A stretch of DNA of 64,000 bases, from the NCBI GenBank assembly GCA_023055355.1, contig JALJCS010000028.1, positions 5,580,418 to 5,644,417 on the forward strand, written 5' to 3'. Origin of the DNA: Agelaius tricolor. Its lineage: Eukaryota > Chordata > Aves > Passeriformes > Icteridae. The notes beneath the pieces were generated by a model, which was given only the letters and a program-made list of their open reading frames with translations, had not been told where the DNA came from and searched no databases. The position numbers were made by a program, and so were the translations under genes. Positions 25,001-37,607 of the stretch are shown in pieces (the first letter of the stretch is position 1; the number at the start of each line of letters is the position of its first letter).

Positions 25001-26857
25001 GTTCAGCCCCCCTCGTTGCTATAAATAAGCACATAAGCTCCAAGAAAACGTTAAACTCTAGTGCAGGAGAGGACGTCTTCCGTCTCAGCAGAGATAAGAG
25101 GGCTGAAGATGAAGTGATTGGTCACTATTTTTAAGCACCTTTCCAAATTGGGACTTAATTACCCATCTGAAGCTGTCCTGGTGGCGCAAATACTTCAGTT
25201 ATCCGCTTAATTAAAAATAAACGGGAAGGCATGCTAGGGCTGGAGCATTTCATCTCCCTGTGTTGACTCTGAGCAAACAGAGACTTCTGTGATGGCCTCC
25301 AGGCACTTCTCTTTTTTTAATCTCCTCTTGGCTTTGCATAAAGTAGCAGCTTTGGCCCAAGATTTTTTATTTGATCCTTTTGGGTCCAGCCAAATGTCTT
25401 GCTGGCGGCTGTTCTGGTCAGCTGGTTTCAGTCTGTCCTGCCAGGGTGTTGCAGCTGCTCAGCTCCTTGTCACAACCTGATTCTATAGAATTTCTGTTTT
25501 CTTGCCCATTTTAAAATACTGACGATTGACACTTCAGGATTTTCAGATCGCTTTGCATCCGCAAGAGTCAGTGAGGAAATGATCAGGGTTAGGTTGTGTT
25601 CTCTCATTTCACGTGCTGTGTGTGCGTGGGCTGCTGCTCTGTGTGGAGCTGTGGGATAATCTTTGGAGGACAGAGGAGTGGGTTGCAAGTAAAAGTAGCA
25701 AATAGGTTTAATAGCTCAGGCTAAAGGCTCTGAGTGATGATCCCTCGTGCTGGGACTAGTTTTATACCTGTAAATAAAGCACAGGAGTGAGGTTCAGGTG
25801 CTCTCTGCATTTGCCCCAGGGTTGACCCAGAGTGGGGAGAGGAGCCCCTGGTCTGGCTGCTGGCCCCGCCTGGAGCTGCCTTGCAGCATCTTGATCCCAT
25901 CTGTACCAGGACTGTCTTGGAAGGACTGACAGCTCCTCTCCAGCTGCCCTGACCTTGTCCTCCACGCATTCTTGTGTCAGCAGCGCATGTCTCTGAGTCA
26001 CAAACGTCCCTCACCTGTCACTGTCGCCCTCCTGTCTGCCAAGCAGGGTGGGTAAGAGAAGCCCTGGGGGATTATGTTGCCTCCCCAGCTCTTCTCTCCC
26101 CCTGCCCATCTAAATTTGGCTTTGATGAAGAACCCAAGCAGCGTTTCTAGAATGCAGAAGAGTAATTTTGTGTTCTCTTCCCCAGAGATGACTCGGCTGA
26201 AGTGGATGTTTACAATCCATCAAAGAATGAATGGGATAAAATCCCTGCCATGCTTCAGGTAGGACATTTTGCCACTTCCAGGATGTCTTAAATGTTATAA
26301 ATTAGTTTCATTTACCTTTGGAAAACCAAAAGCTTTTTAGAATTAGAACCTCTTGCGTGTGGAGCTGGTTTAAGTGTGTTGGAGTCACTGGGAAGAGAGT
26401 CCTGGATGTGATGGCATGTTTGGGTGTGCAGCCCAGCACGTGATATCTTTGTGCAGCAGTGGTTCAGAGCCCAACCTGCAGCTGGCAGGCATGAAGCTCC
26501 CTCTAAGAAACAGATCCCACAAACACCCCCTGGTCACAGTGTCTATTTATTGTTACATTGCAGGTTCACGTTGGGGGGAGTGTTGCTGCGCTCGGTGGGA
26601 AGCTCTATGTATCAGGAGGCTACGACAACACCTTTGAACTCTCAGATGTCCTGGAAGCCTACGACCCCGAGACACGAACGTGGAGTGTCGTGGGCCAGCT
26701 CCCTGAGCCCATCTTCTGGCACGGCAGCGTCAGCATATTCCGGCAGTTCATGCCAGAAACCACACAGGAGGACGACAGCATCACGCTGGACAACACCATC
26801 AGCTTGAGCAGGCAGAACCAAAACCTTCACAACCAGAACCTCAATGAGCTGCCTTAG
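22036..26857 (+). CDS. KLHL21: Kelch-like protein 21
   Basis: KLHL21 is the substrate adaptor of a cullin-3 ubiquitin ligase that acts on the chromosomal passenger complex (Aurora B) in cytokinesis and has been linked to IKK-beta. Exons 22036-23080, 24281-24686, 26186-26258 and 26564-26857 give 605 residues, against 597 in human. The order is an Ala-rich leader (about 25 residues), BTB (from about residue 26, with [20 protein letters not shown] and YFRAMFGG), BACK ([44 protein letters not shown]), then kelch blades with the paired-Gly motifs ([45 protein letters not shown]). The tail after the last blade ([13 protein letters not shown]...) differs from the mammalian tail as I remember it. All splice phases agree. 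The gene is divergent from PHF13 and convergent with ZBTB48. Confidence 0.97.
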
Positions 26858-28250
26858 CGCAGGAAGCGGCTTGACAGAATCCCTCATCCGGAACCTGGGC
26901 TGCTTTGGGAGAAGGCTGAGGCAAACCAGTGCTTGGAAACAAAACCATGCTGTTCACAGAGGGAGCAAGAACTCTGGCTGTTGGATGTGATGCTGTGGGC
27001 CTGCAGGCAGCGAGGCCTCCACTGCTTCCCTCAGCCCTTCAGGGTGGGAGACGGCGCCACACTGCCCGCAGGGACTCGAGAGCTGATCCTGGGGAAGGCG
27101 CTGGTGACCCACACCACAGCACCGCTGCTTACAGACACCTTTCACTGGGAGCTCCTTCACCCTGTAACGCTTCATTTGCCACCAAGCTCCTTCCTTCAGT
27201 TTCTGTCTTGGGAGGGGTCTGTCTGGTAGGGCAGTGGTCTGGACACCCCCCCTATATTCTGTGCCTCGGAGGGAGATAGGCTTCCTGTGCACGTGTTGGA
27301 TTGAAAGGTAGTTATTTTAGGGTTTTTTTCTTCTTTTTTATTTGGGGTTTGCAGTTTTATTTTGGCCTGTGTAAGATTTGCCTTTATACTTGCCCAAGTG
27401 CCCTGGCCAGTGGGCTCTGGTTATCTACCTTTGCTGAAGAGCAGCTGTGTGCAGTTTACTTGTGGAATGTTTCTGGAAGAAAGCAAATGGCTGAACCTGC
27501 AGCATGGCTCCCTGAGAGCAAGTGCTGCACCTTCTGGAGAACCCTGAAGTGTGGCAGAAGCTAAGGTGTGGCTGGATGCATTTGCTTTTTTGGTCTTTAA
27601 ATTTTACCTAATAGAGGAAAAATTTGCATTTAAACTGAATTCAGAGATGGAAACCCCGTGTACTCGATCTCTCTCCTCCAGGCTTACCCCTGGATCAAGG
27701 AGCATCCGAGCCCCATTTCCACAGCATCAGCATCTTCACAGCTTTACAGAAACGTGTTTTGCCTCAATGCTGTCTGATGCTGCTGCCCTCCTCAGCCACG
27801 GGGAGCCTGGGCTGTTCTCCAGCCAGGAACTCTGACAGTGCCTTGAGAGCGCCGCGTGCCAGCAGGGAACACACAGGGCCCGGCTGCCCCGTGGTGTCAC
27901 ACCCCTGGATGGAGCAGGGGGCACAGGGGCCCACAGTTCGGGGCAGCTGCTGCTTTTTTTGGGAGCAATGGCCAATTCCCGACGGCGCCACGGCTCCAGG
28001 CATTTCTGCTGAGCTATAAATAACGCGGCCGTGCTCGCTGCTGGACCCCCAGTCCCACCCGCTGAGCAGCTACAGATCTGTATTTATTTTTTGTAGAATT
28101 CATTGTGTTGAATCCTCAAGTACAGTTGAACTCCATCCTTTGAAACAAAGGCATTTTACATTTGCAGATAATGTATTTTTATTCTCATAGTTTGTTTTTA
28201 AATTTACTTGCAGCAGTCAAGTTAAATAAAACTTGTTACACAATTCTGTT
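26858..28250 (+). other. KLHL21: KLHL21 3' untranslated region, poly(A) signal 28225-28230
   Basis: About 1.4 kb follow the stop codon before a canonical AATAAA (28225-28230), preceded by AT-rich sequence with TGTATTT and TTGTTTTTAAAT stretches typical of 3' UTRs. No coding frame is recognised. From here to the ZBTB48 3' end there is only about 0.4 kb. Confidence 0.75.
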
Positions 28251-28669
28251 CTTTTGAGGGGAAGGGAGCTGGAATGAGATTTTACTGGGAGTTTCTCATT
28301 GCAGATATGCTTAAATTGGAGCCTCTCTGCCTCCTTGGTGAGTAGAGGGAGAAAGGGGAGAGAGCACAGCTGCAGTTCTGGGGTGTGGGGGTACACACAG
28401 AGATCTCTCCCCACCCTGGCACCACTCAGGCCATGGTTCTCACTCTCCCAGCAACCCTGGATTGGGTTATTTGAGACAGAGTACATCCCCACACCTGAGC
28501 ACAGGAACACAGGCACTTTGTGCTGCAGGAGTGTGTTCTGTTCTGAGCAGACATGGGTCATGCCCTACCTTTAATGGGGTAAGGAAAGAGCAACTGACAA
28601 AGGCTTAACAAAACAAAGGAAAAATAAGGCACCAGTTAAACAGAGGAGTTAAGGAATGGGCAGAGCCTC

Positions 28670-29009
28670 TCTGTGGGGGAAGGTGAGCTTTAATCACAGG
28701 CAGGGTGAGAGGGCTGAAGGAAAGGGGAGGGCAGCACCAGCTCCTCAGGCATCAGAAAGTGAGTCACAGTATGACACAGGGAGGTCAGTCCCATCCCACT
28801 GCACATCACGCATGGACACTGACTGGAGTGACTGTTCTGAGACATTTCTTCATTTGACAATCACAACGTCATGGTGACTTTCTTTCCTTGCAGCCTGGGA
28901 TGGGAGATTGGCAGAAAAGGAGGGGAGGAGACTAAAAGAACAAGTGTGGCAGAAAGTGGCTCAGCTCAATGCTTTACTGTGTTTCAGTGGAAGGGGATGG
29001 GTGGCCACA
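28670..29009 (-). other. ZBTB48: ZBTB48 3' untranslated region (inferred)
   Basis: Minus-strand sequence after the ZBTB48 stop at 29010. No AATAAA is present close by, but the ATTAAA variant occurs on the minus strand at 28689-28694 and again at 28570-28575. The true end is uncertain. The UTR converges on the KLHL21 3' end. Confidence 0.5.
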
Positions 29010-32000
29010 CTACGTCTCACAGTCTTCAGGAATCGTTGTAGTTATAATCAGTGATTGCTCAATCACGTCCGCAGGGGAGAAGTTCTCATTTGAGCAGAGT
29101 TTCTGTGCAGGGACCTCCTCAGGCAGTGGCCCACGGGCCAGTGACTCCACGATCACCTCAGCTGAGCCCACCTCCAGCTCTGGTGGTGGCTGCAGCACCA
29201 CCATCACATCCTTCTCATCCTCAATGATCAGGTTCCGCAGCTTCCGCTGTCGAGGGTTATAGTTCTCCACTCGGTCGTGGATCTCCATGTGCCGCCTCAA
29301 GTGAGCCTGCAAAGGAAGGGGAATGTGGAGAGACCCAGTGAAGGCTGGCTCCCCAGGGCAGCATGGAGGCCCTGGAGCTGGGGAAGGCCTCACCTGCCGT
29401 GTGAATTTGTAGCCACACTCAATGCACTCAAACTTCCTCACTCCCTTGTGCCGGCGAACATGGACACGCAGCTGTTCTACCGCTGGGAAGGGAAACGAGA
29501 GCCTGTTGGCAGCAGCTCCATGTCATAGCAGCTCACAGCAATGCCAACCCACCCATGGGAAGGAGGCAGCTCCTGCAGAGCCCCCACATCACCTTTGAAC
29601 GTCTTCCCGCAGATGTGGCAGAAGTGGGGCCGCCCCTCCTGGTGCCGGCTGGCGACGTGCCTCAGCAGCGGCCCCTTCTCCGTGAAACGCTGCTCACAAA
29701 ACTCGCAGCTGAACGGCCGCTCCCCCGTGTGCGTCCGGTTGTGCTTGTCCAGACTCGCTGCCATTAAGAGGGGGGAGACAGGGAGAGTGGCTGGTCAGAA
29801 GCACAGCCCATGCACACCCATCCAAGGGGCTGTCAGGCTGGGCCAGGCTGGCCAGGAAGGCAGGAGCAGCACAAACAGCCTGCTCCAGCTAAGGGGTCAT
29901 GAGCAACACCAGCTCATTCCCCTTCTGTGCCATGAGAGCAGAGCAGGTGACAGGAATGTGCTTTTCTTGGTATCAGCCTGCACTCACAAGAGCATGGCTT
30001 TGCTCCTGGAGAAGCTGCTTTCTGGGGTTCCTGGATGCTGGAGCCTTAGCCCAGCCAGCCAGGGGTACCTTGTGTCCGGAAGGTCTTGCCGCAGAGATGG
30101 CACTGGAAGGGCTTCTCGCCGGTGTGCGTGCGCAGGTGCATGTTGAGGTTGGCTTTCTGTGTGAAGGCATGGTGGCAGAACTCACACACGTAGGGCCTCT
30201 CATTCCTGTGGGCAGAGAAATGTCACTGTCACCTCTGCCTCTGCCAGCTTCAGCCCTTTGGGTCTCAGCCCAGCACCTCTGCGAAGAGGGTGACTTTCAG
30301 CCAGCCCCCAGGCCTGTGGGGCAGAGACTGCAGCCAGGAGAGCTAAGGTGACACAAGAGAGGACATGGGTCACATTGTACCTGTGCTTGGCCTTGATGTG
30401 CATCTGGAGGCCGTTGCGGCTCGAGGCCCTGTGCCCGCACTCCTCACACACAAACAGCTTCTCTCCACGGTGCTTGAAGGCCTCGTGCAGGCGCAGCTCT
30501 GTCCGGGACAGAAAGCACTTGGAGCAGGTTGAGCACTGCAAGGCCACAGGAGAGGAGGGTGTTAGGGTTGGGGTATACCCACCCCAGACCCACTCACACC
30601 CAACCTTTCCCCAGCTGCTCCAGCAGGGACCTTCCTGTGGAACCAAGGCAGCACCACCAGCTCACAGACACCCAATAAGATGGGACAGCCCAACAAAGAT
30701 GAAGTGCTGGTCAGTGCTTGGGTCTGTGGGCTGCTCCTGTACCCAACAGAGCCCATTTCCAGTAGCTCTGTGGCCCACCCCTCACTGACAGAGCCAGACA
30801 TAATGTTGTGCTATTCCTTAGGCCAGGTCCACACTCAGGATCACACCCTCCCCAAAACCCCTGGTTCCTACCGCATGGGGCTTGGGTGCACCGTGCAGTT
30901 TTATCATGTGGCTCTGCAGGTCCTTCTTCTGCATGAACTGCTGTGAGCACGAGGAGCACTGCAAGACAGGAGAATGGGGTCAGCTCCCAGCTGCCCCCAA
31001 AGTGTGGTTTCAGAGCAAGGAGAGGACTGACAGGGGAGTAGAACACAGATTCCTGGTACAGCCATGGGAAGCCTTTGGCTGTGGTGCCTCCCTGGATCAC
31101 ATTTTGGTTCAGAGACAGGGAACAACCCTGAGTGGGCTGTCATGGACCAGAGAAGGGAACTGGTACGCTCAGCTCTTGATGGGCTGGGCTGCCCTAGAAG
31201 GGAAAAGCCTGCCCTTGCTCTGTGCCAGTGTCCAGCAGCATCCATAGGGATGTTGGATTTGGGCCCTGCTGACCTTGTATGGCATCTCTCCAGTGTGTGA
31301 CACCATGTGCAGCCGCAGCTCCATCCGCCGCTTGAACACCTCCGGGCAGGCCGAGCATGTGAATACCTGTGAGAGACAGGGTGGTGTTGGCTTCCACAGA
31401 ACCCAGAGCCTGACCTGGAGCCCACAGCTCAGCCTCCTGCCCAGCACATGGCACTGGCACCCAGCTACAACGTTCACCCCGCACCCACAGGAGCCAAATC
31501 TTGTACAGTACAGAGTCCTGGTGTGCTGAAACACAAGTGAGGGCTGTGTTGTGTATCAGGTGTGAGTCCCAGCCACAGGGACTCTGGCTGTGGGGTCCCA
31601 GCCATGGAACACGTGCCACATGGTGCTGGCAGGGTTCTGTTTGGAACTGGGACTGGCAAAAGGCTCCAGCTCCCCTGCTGCCACATGGCACCACACTCCA
31701 GCCCAGCAGGGCAGCTCCCAGGCGTACCTGTTCCGATCGGTTCATGCAGTTCCTGGCTTCGTGTTCCAGGAGATTCTCTTTTCTAAAGTAACATTTGCCA
31801 CACTTGGAGCATTCAAATGGCTTCTCTCCAGTGTGTTTCCTTGGGGTATGCAAATACAGAATCCCATCACTGCCTGTCAACAGCATCTGCACAAACAGGC
31901 CCAGGAGGTCATGGGGAAGGGTGAGGTGGGTAATTCCCCCCACCCCAGCAGTGCTACTATTCACAGCTTCCCAAAAGCTGCTTTTATGACACTTTTTATT

Positions 32001-33224
32001 CCCTTCAACAGCACAGCTGTCAGTGCCCACTGCACTCCACGGAACACCATTTCTGCAGGGCCAAGATTCTTCCCCAACACAAGCAAAGCTTGAGCTCTCA
32101 CTGCAGGGCCATGCCCTGCACTCGGTGATCCAACCTGGAGCTCCTCACGGAGCCCAGGCATGTACCCCCAGAAACTGCCCCCCAGCCCAGGGCCCTCTCA
32201 AAGCCCAGGAGGATTTGCCATTGCCCACCTGCAGCTAGCACAGCTCCCAAGGAGCCCCTCACATGGCCTTCCTGAACCCCAGATCAGGACAGTCACTGCG
32301 GCTCTGGGATGCCTTTCATTGACATATAACCCTCCCCCAGGCCACAGCACCCCCAGGGACAGAGCAGACCCTCCTTTACCACCCCGGGGGATGCCGAGGT
32401 GTTGGGACAAGCTGACAGAAAGGAGCCTGCCCTTTTTCCCCCACCCCGGGAAGGGGCAGAGCCATGGGGACGGCGCATCCCCCCACGCGCAAAGGGAAGG
32501 AGAAGCTGGAGCGTTTACCTGTTGTGCACTTTAAGGTAATATTTGCTGAGGAAGGTTTTATGACATGTGGGGCACTCGACCGGCACCGCTGTACCTTTTC
32601 TGCTCCCCGGCGCCTTTCCCGGAGCGGGGGGGCTCTTTTTGCTCCGCAGCACCTTTTCCTCGGGAAGGGGCTCGGCGTCGCCGTCCCCCCGCCCGCCGCC
32701 ACCCACGGCCGCCTCCTCCGGGGCTGAGGGGGAGCCCTGCGAGGGAACAGCGGCGTCACCGCGCCGCCCCCGCCGGGTCCCGGCCCCGCCGTCCCCCTCC
32801 CGCCCCCCTCACGCACCGCCTGCCCGCCGGGCTGCGGGGCCGCCGCGGGCTCCGGGCGGGCGGTGGCGGCGGCGGCGCGGCGGGGCCGCGGGCGGAAGGC
32901 GCGGCACAGCGCCACGGCGTCGGGCACGCCGAGCTGCTCGGCGGCCGCCAGCAGACGGGCGCGGTTGTGCGCCGTGAGCGCCAGGCGCCCCGTGTAGAAG
33001 AAGTCGAGCAGCAGCTGGAAGGTGTCGGCGAGGCCGTCGGGCAGCGCCACGGGCCCGCCGGGGCCGCGCGCGCGGAAGAAGCGGGAGCAGCTGGCGAGCA
33101 CCGGCCAGTGCGCGCGGAACTCGCGGCCGCCCACGCCGAGCGTCGCGTCGCAGAACTGCCCGGCTGCGCGCTGCCGGTTCAGCTCCCGCAGCACCCGCAC
33201 GCTGTGCGCCGCCGCCGCCGCCAT
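29010..33224 (-). CDS. ZBTB48: Zinc finger and BTB domain protein 48 (TZAP)
   Basis: ZBTB48/TZAP binds telomeric TTAGGG repeats and trims long telomeres, and also acts as a transcription factor. Minus-strand coding exons: 33224-32817, 32736-32519, 31839-31728, 31366-31274, 30958-30872, 30535-30381, 30205-30069, 29757-29593, 29482-29394 and 29306-29010. They total 586 residues, against 688 in human. Exon 1 holds the BTB domain ([34 protein letters not shown]). Eleven C2H2 fingers follow, from [10 protein letters not shown] to [10 protein letters not shown], joined by TGEKPF-type linkers. The last finger is followed by the basic arm [14 protein letters not shown], which in the human protein supports telomere binding. 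The linker between BTB and fingers is GC-rich and much shorter than in human. The protein ends VPEDCET. Every exon joins in phase. The start codon lies about 150 bp from the TAS1R1 stop. Confidence 0.97.
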
Positions 33225-33372
33225 GGCCGCGCACCGGAGCCCGCCGGCATCCGCTACCGCCGGACGTGGCGTCAGCGGGCGCCGGCAGTGACGCCGCGAG
33301 GGCCGGGGAGGGCCGGGGCCGAGGGTCGGGCCCCGCGGCGGGGTACGCGCGGTGCGGGTCGAGCCCCGCGGC
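33225..33372 (-). promoter_or_regulatory. Compact TAS1R1-ZBTB48 junction with ZBTB48 promoter
   Basis: Only 148 bp of CpG-rich sequence separate the TAS1R1 stop codon from the ZBTB48 start codon on the same strand. It must contain the ZBTB48 5' UTR and core promoter. I see no AATAAA or ATTAAA on the minus strand here, so TAS1R1 transcripts must be cleaved further downstream, inside ZBTB48, or by a non-canonical signal. Confidence 0.55.
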
Positions 33373-36300
33373 TCAGGCGGCGGCCAGGCGGCGCGTGTAC
33401 TCCTGGATGACCATCTGGAAGTGTTCGGCCGTGTTTTGGTGCGGCCGCAGCAGGATGACGAAGGCCCGCGGCACGAAGTACCCGCCCAGCAGTGCTGCGA
33501 GCGTGCCCAGCGTGCTGAGCACCCGCGCCACCGTCTCGGCCTGGCCGCGCAGCGCGCCCTGCGAGCAGAGCACGGCGGCCGAGCAGCCCAGGTGTAGCAG
33601 CAGGCTCACGGTCAGGCTCTTGGCCTCGTTGTAGGCGGCGGGCAGGTCCGTGCCCGCGTAGCTGAGCACGAAGCAGGCGGCGCTGAGCAGCACCGTGTAG
33701 GCGATGGCGGCGTCGGCCGCGGCGCTCCGGGCGCACTCCAGCACCACCCACTCGTCCCGCACGCCGTACTCCCGGCTCGGCACCGAGGGGCTGGCGGCCT
33801 CGGTGGCCACGCACAGCACCACTTGTGCCGCCGTGCTGGCGGCCACGAACAGCACCGGCCCCTGGCGCCGCATCCAGGCCTCGTAGAGCGCAGGGCAGCG
33901 CGCGTTCAGCTTGAAGATGCAGAGGATCTGGAAGGAGCGGGTCGCCACGCACGAGAGGAATACAGTGAAGCTGATGGCGAAGAGCGGCACCCTCAGCAGA
34001 CACGCTGCCTGCGAGGGCTCCCCGAAGTAGCAGAAGAGGCTGCTGCAGGTGCAGGCCAGGGAGCCCAGCATGAGGAAACAGGTCTTCCCGCCCGCGGACT
34101 TGACTACAGGTGTGGAGGCATTGAGGGCGAACAGGACAGCCAGCGCCGCTATGAGCAGCATGAGAAAAACAGCCAGGGCCAGCAGCGCGCAGGAGAGGGG
34201 CTCGGACCAGGACAGGAACTCGATGGTGCGGTTGAAGCAGACCTTGCTCCCTGCTGGGGCCCACTGATCCAAGCCACAGGCCTGGCAGTCAAAGGGGTCT
34301 GTGGAGGACATGGACCCCTCACACACCTCGGACCCGGTAAGAGCTCTGCCATGGTGCAGGCCCGGCCCACAGCTCCCTGGGCTCTGCTCACCCATCACGC
34401 CTGCTCCTTCCTGTGGGCACTCCCAGGCCTGGGGTAGCAGAGGGGGCTCTTTTCCCCAAAGACCCCCCACCTAAAATTGGCCCCATTGACTCTCCCAAAA
34501 TCCATAGCCTGGGCTGAAACAGGGGCTCAGCTGTGTGAGGCTCAGGGCCATGGGGGCTGTGGGTGGGAAAGGGCCCATGCATCAAGCAGTAATCTGGGAA
34601 GGATCTGCAGCAGTTGCTGCTGAATGGGACAGTACCACATAGGGGGGCTTTCTGCTCCCACTGTCCCCAGAGCTGCCCCTGCCCACTCCACGGGGTCAAG
34701 GGCATTGAGGCACTAGCTGCCAGGAAGGTTTTTGTTGTTGTGGCTGGTGATTCTGAGGCAGGAGACATTTCCATATGCCAGGTGCTGGTGATCACATAGT
34801 GCGGAAGCCCCGTGTGCCATCTGGGGCACAAAGGCAACCACTAGGTTGAATTTCCCTTGCAGAGGATGCGGTGCAGGGAACAGCTACCGGGCCGGACATC
34901 CCCTTTCCCTGGCCACAGGCAAACGGGCTCTGTTTGCCCAGGTGGGCTCATCTGTGGGCAGTACTCCCCGGAAAGGACAGGGCATGGGCTTTGCATACTC
35001 ACTGGTAAGCAAACAGGAGCCAGACCCATGCCTTCAGGTCAGCTCAGAGGTGTTACTGACCACAGGAGGTGAGAGGCTGGGAATGGTGAGACAGGAGCAG
35101 GAGGATGTGGGCAGGGAAGGAAGAGGCAGGAGCAGACCCTGTGGTGTACTGACCCGATGTGTTCAGGAAGGTTCCTGGTGGACAGGCCACACAGCTGAAG
35201 CAGCATTTGTGGCGGCTCTGCTGCAGCCTCATCTCTCCTGGCTTACAGGCCTTGGAGCACACCGAGCTGGGAGCCTGCCAGGAGCACAGACAGGGTCAGG
35301 CTGACAAGCAGCAGCACTCTGGCACTCCCCCACACTGCCTCAGCCCTCAGTTTTGCCCTGCTATGAGGAAACACCCCTGAACTGGTGGCATTGGGATGCA
35401 GTCAGCTCAAAAGTGAGCAATAAATAAGACCTGGGTGCAGAACAGTACCTGGCCGTCTTCTGTGTGCCACAGGATTTTGCCTGGGTTGATGCTCAGCCTA
35501 TCAGGGTTCACACGGAATGTTCCTATCACATCAAAAGCCCACTTTGGGCCCAGCCACTTCCACATGACAATGTCATAGCCTTTATGAATGTCCCCTTGAG
35601 CATCAAAAGAGATTCGGCTCTTGTACAGGGTGAAGTTTACTTGCCTAATCTTTTGTAGGAGCTGTAAAACAGAAGAGTAAGAGAGGAGCCCTTCCAATGG
35701 CACGACTCCTGCCATTGGAGGGAGATGTGCTGGAGGACACTTCCTCTGTCCTGCAGCTGCTTTGAAGCCCCCCAACATCTGCAGGAAATCCCATCCAGTG
35801 AAGGGATGGTACTAGAGGAACAAGTGACCTAGGGGTGGTACTAGAGGAACAAGTGACCACAAGGGTCTTCAGCTGGGATGTGAGCCTTTGGGAAAGACAG
35901 GAAACCTTTGGGCACAATGGAAAAATCCTTCCCTGTGGGAAAGGATCCTCATGGATCTTCTTCCACAAGGTTGCTCTTACCTGCCAGGGATAGACAGTGC
36001 CTTTGCTGCAGGTCCCCGAGGCACAGCCCAGCAGGTCATGGAGGCCATGGGCCACAGCATACACAGCTGAGTACACACTGAAGGAGCCTTGAGCATCGTA
36101 CATGTCAGAGACGGTGGCGAGCGCGCGGCAGCCGGTGCAGCACTGCGTGCAGTCCAGCCGTGTGCTCCCCACAGATTCCCTGCCTGCCTCTGCACTGCTG
36201 CCACACTCAGCCACAGTGCCTTCCTCCCGCATCTTCCAAGCTTCAAAGCGCTCCAGCATCATGGGCTCTGGCTTCTCTACTGCCATCCCAAACACCGAAC

Positions 36301-37607
36301 CGATGGTCTGGATGCCAGGTACCTGCCAGATAGCTTGAGCCAGAGACCAGTCTTCAGAGGCCACCCACACCATGCCCGTGATGTTCTTCTGGACCACCAC
36401 CTCAAAGAACGGCGGAACGCTTCCTCTGGTGGAGAACACAACAGTGACATTGACCTTGACATCTGTGAGGATTCGGACCAGGTTGTGAAGCTCCGGGTTG
36501 CTGGCATCCGAGTTGGCGGGGATGGTGCCTCGGTAGGCCACGCACACATTGCTTGCAATCAGCAGCTCCTGCAGGGCATCCAGACCAGCCCTGCCATAGG
36601 TGTCGTCGCTGCCCAGCAGCACCACCCAGGTCCAGCCAAAGCGCTGCAGCAGCAAGAAGATGGCCTTCACCTGCTGCTTGTCACTGGGGATGGTGCGCAG
36701 GAAAGAGGGGTACCGCCGCTTCAGGCTCAGCAACTCCGTGGAGGCTTCGTAGCTGATCTGCAACAAGAGCCAGGGGAAAGGGGGATGCACTGGCCCAGGC
36801 AGCTGCACCCCTGAAGGCTAACAGCATGGGCAGCCTGTCCTGGGAAGACTTGGAGCTGGGCAGGCAGTGGACCCAATGCCAAGTGTGCTGAAGCAGGAGA
36901 AAGCTGTGATGGATGGCAAGCCAGCCCACTGACTGCCTGGGAAAGATCCTTTGACAGCATACACAGAAGGGCTGCATTTCCAGCTCTACCAGGCTCCTCA
37001 GGTCTGAGCCCACCCTCCCTGAAACCATCACTCCTTAGGATCCCTGGTTTTCATCAGCCATAGAAGCTGCACTTACCTCTGGTACAAGAAAGAGACTGAG
37101 AACAGCGGCTGTGGTGAGGGCCAGCCGCGTGCTGTCAGGGCCAATGACAGCCACAGCCTGGGGTTCATAGTGTTGGAAACTGGGGAGCACCTGGACATCC
37201 TGCCTGCCTTTGCGAGCAAGAGCGCACAGCGTGGCGTGGAGGTTGGTAGACTCAGAGCAGGTATCGTAGATTTCGTAGCCCAGCGTGACATTAGGGAGCA
37301 GCGTGGTGGAGTTGTTGATCTCCTCCACAGCAAAGCGCAGGGCCTGGGCCAGGCAGTAGCCGTGGCTCTTGAAGGCGGCTCTATGGAATCGAGAGTGGTT
37401 GTTAGGGAGGACAGAGCGCATTGGGGGCACGGGCAGCGCGGGCACTCACTCATCGCAGCCGCGCACGAGCAGGCTGCTGTCGTCCCGGCGCGCCGCGGTG
37501 TGCAGCGGGAACAGCCCGGCCAGGCGGTGATCGCCGCGGAGGGTGAACGAGGAGGCGGCGGCGGCAGCCGCGCAGAGGCACAGGCGGAGCAGCGCGGGCG
37601 GCGGCAT
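33373..37607 (-). CDS. TAS1R1: Taste receptor type 1 member 1
   Basis: TAS1R1 is a class C GPCR that pairs with TAS1R3 to form the amino-acid (umami) receptor; in songbirds this dimer is reported to sense sugars as well. Minus-strand exons: 37607-37450, 37380-37077, 36757-35981, 35661-35449, 35274-35154 and 34298-33373, together 832 residues (human 841) in the six-exon T1R layout. The protein has a hydrophobic signal peptide, a Venus-flytrap domain ([38 protein letters not shown]), a nine-cysteine linker at about residues 485-545 and seven membrane helices in the last exon ([69 protein letters not shown]). It ends [16 protein letters not shown]. No inactivating change is seen. Synteny next to NOL9 and ZBTB48 supports TAS1R1 over TAS1R3. 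Confidence 0.95.

Noticed and set aside
33373..37607. TAS1R3 or a calcium-sensing receptor paralogue instead of TAS1R1
   Set aside because: Position between ZBTB48 and NOL9, the [12 protein letters not shown] motif and the six-exon structure fit TAS1R1. TAS1R3 lies elsewhere on the human chromosome.
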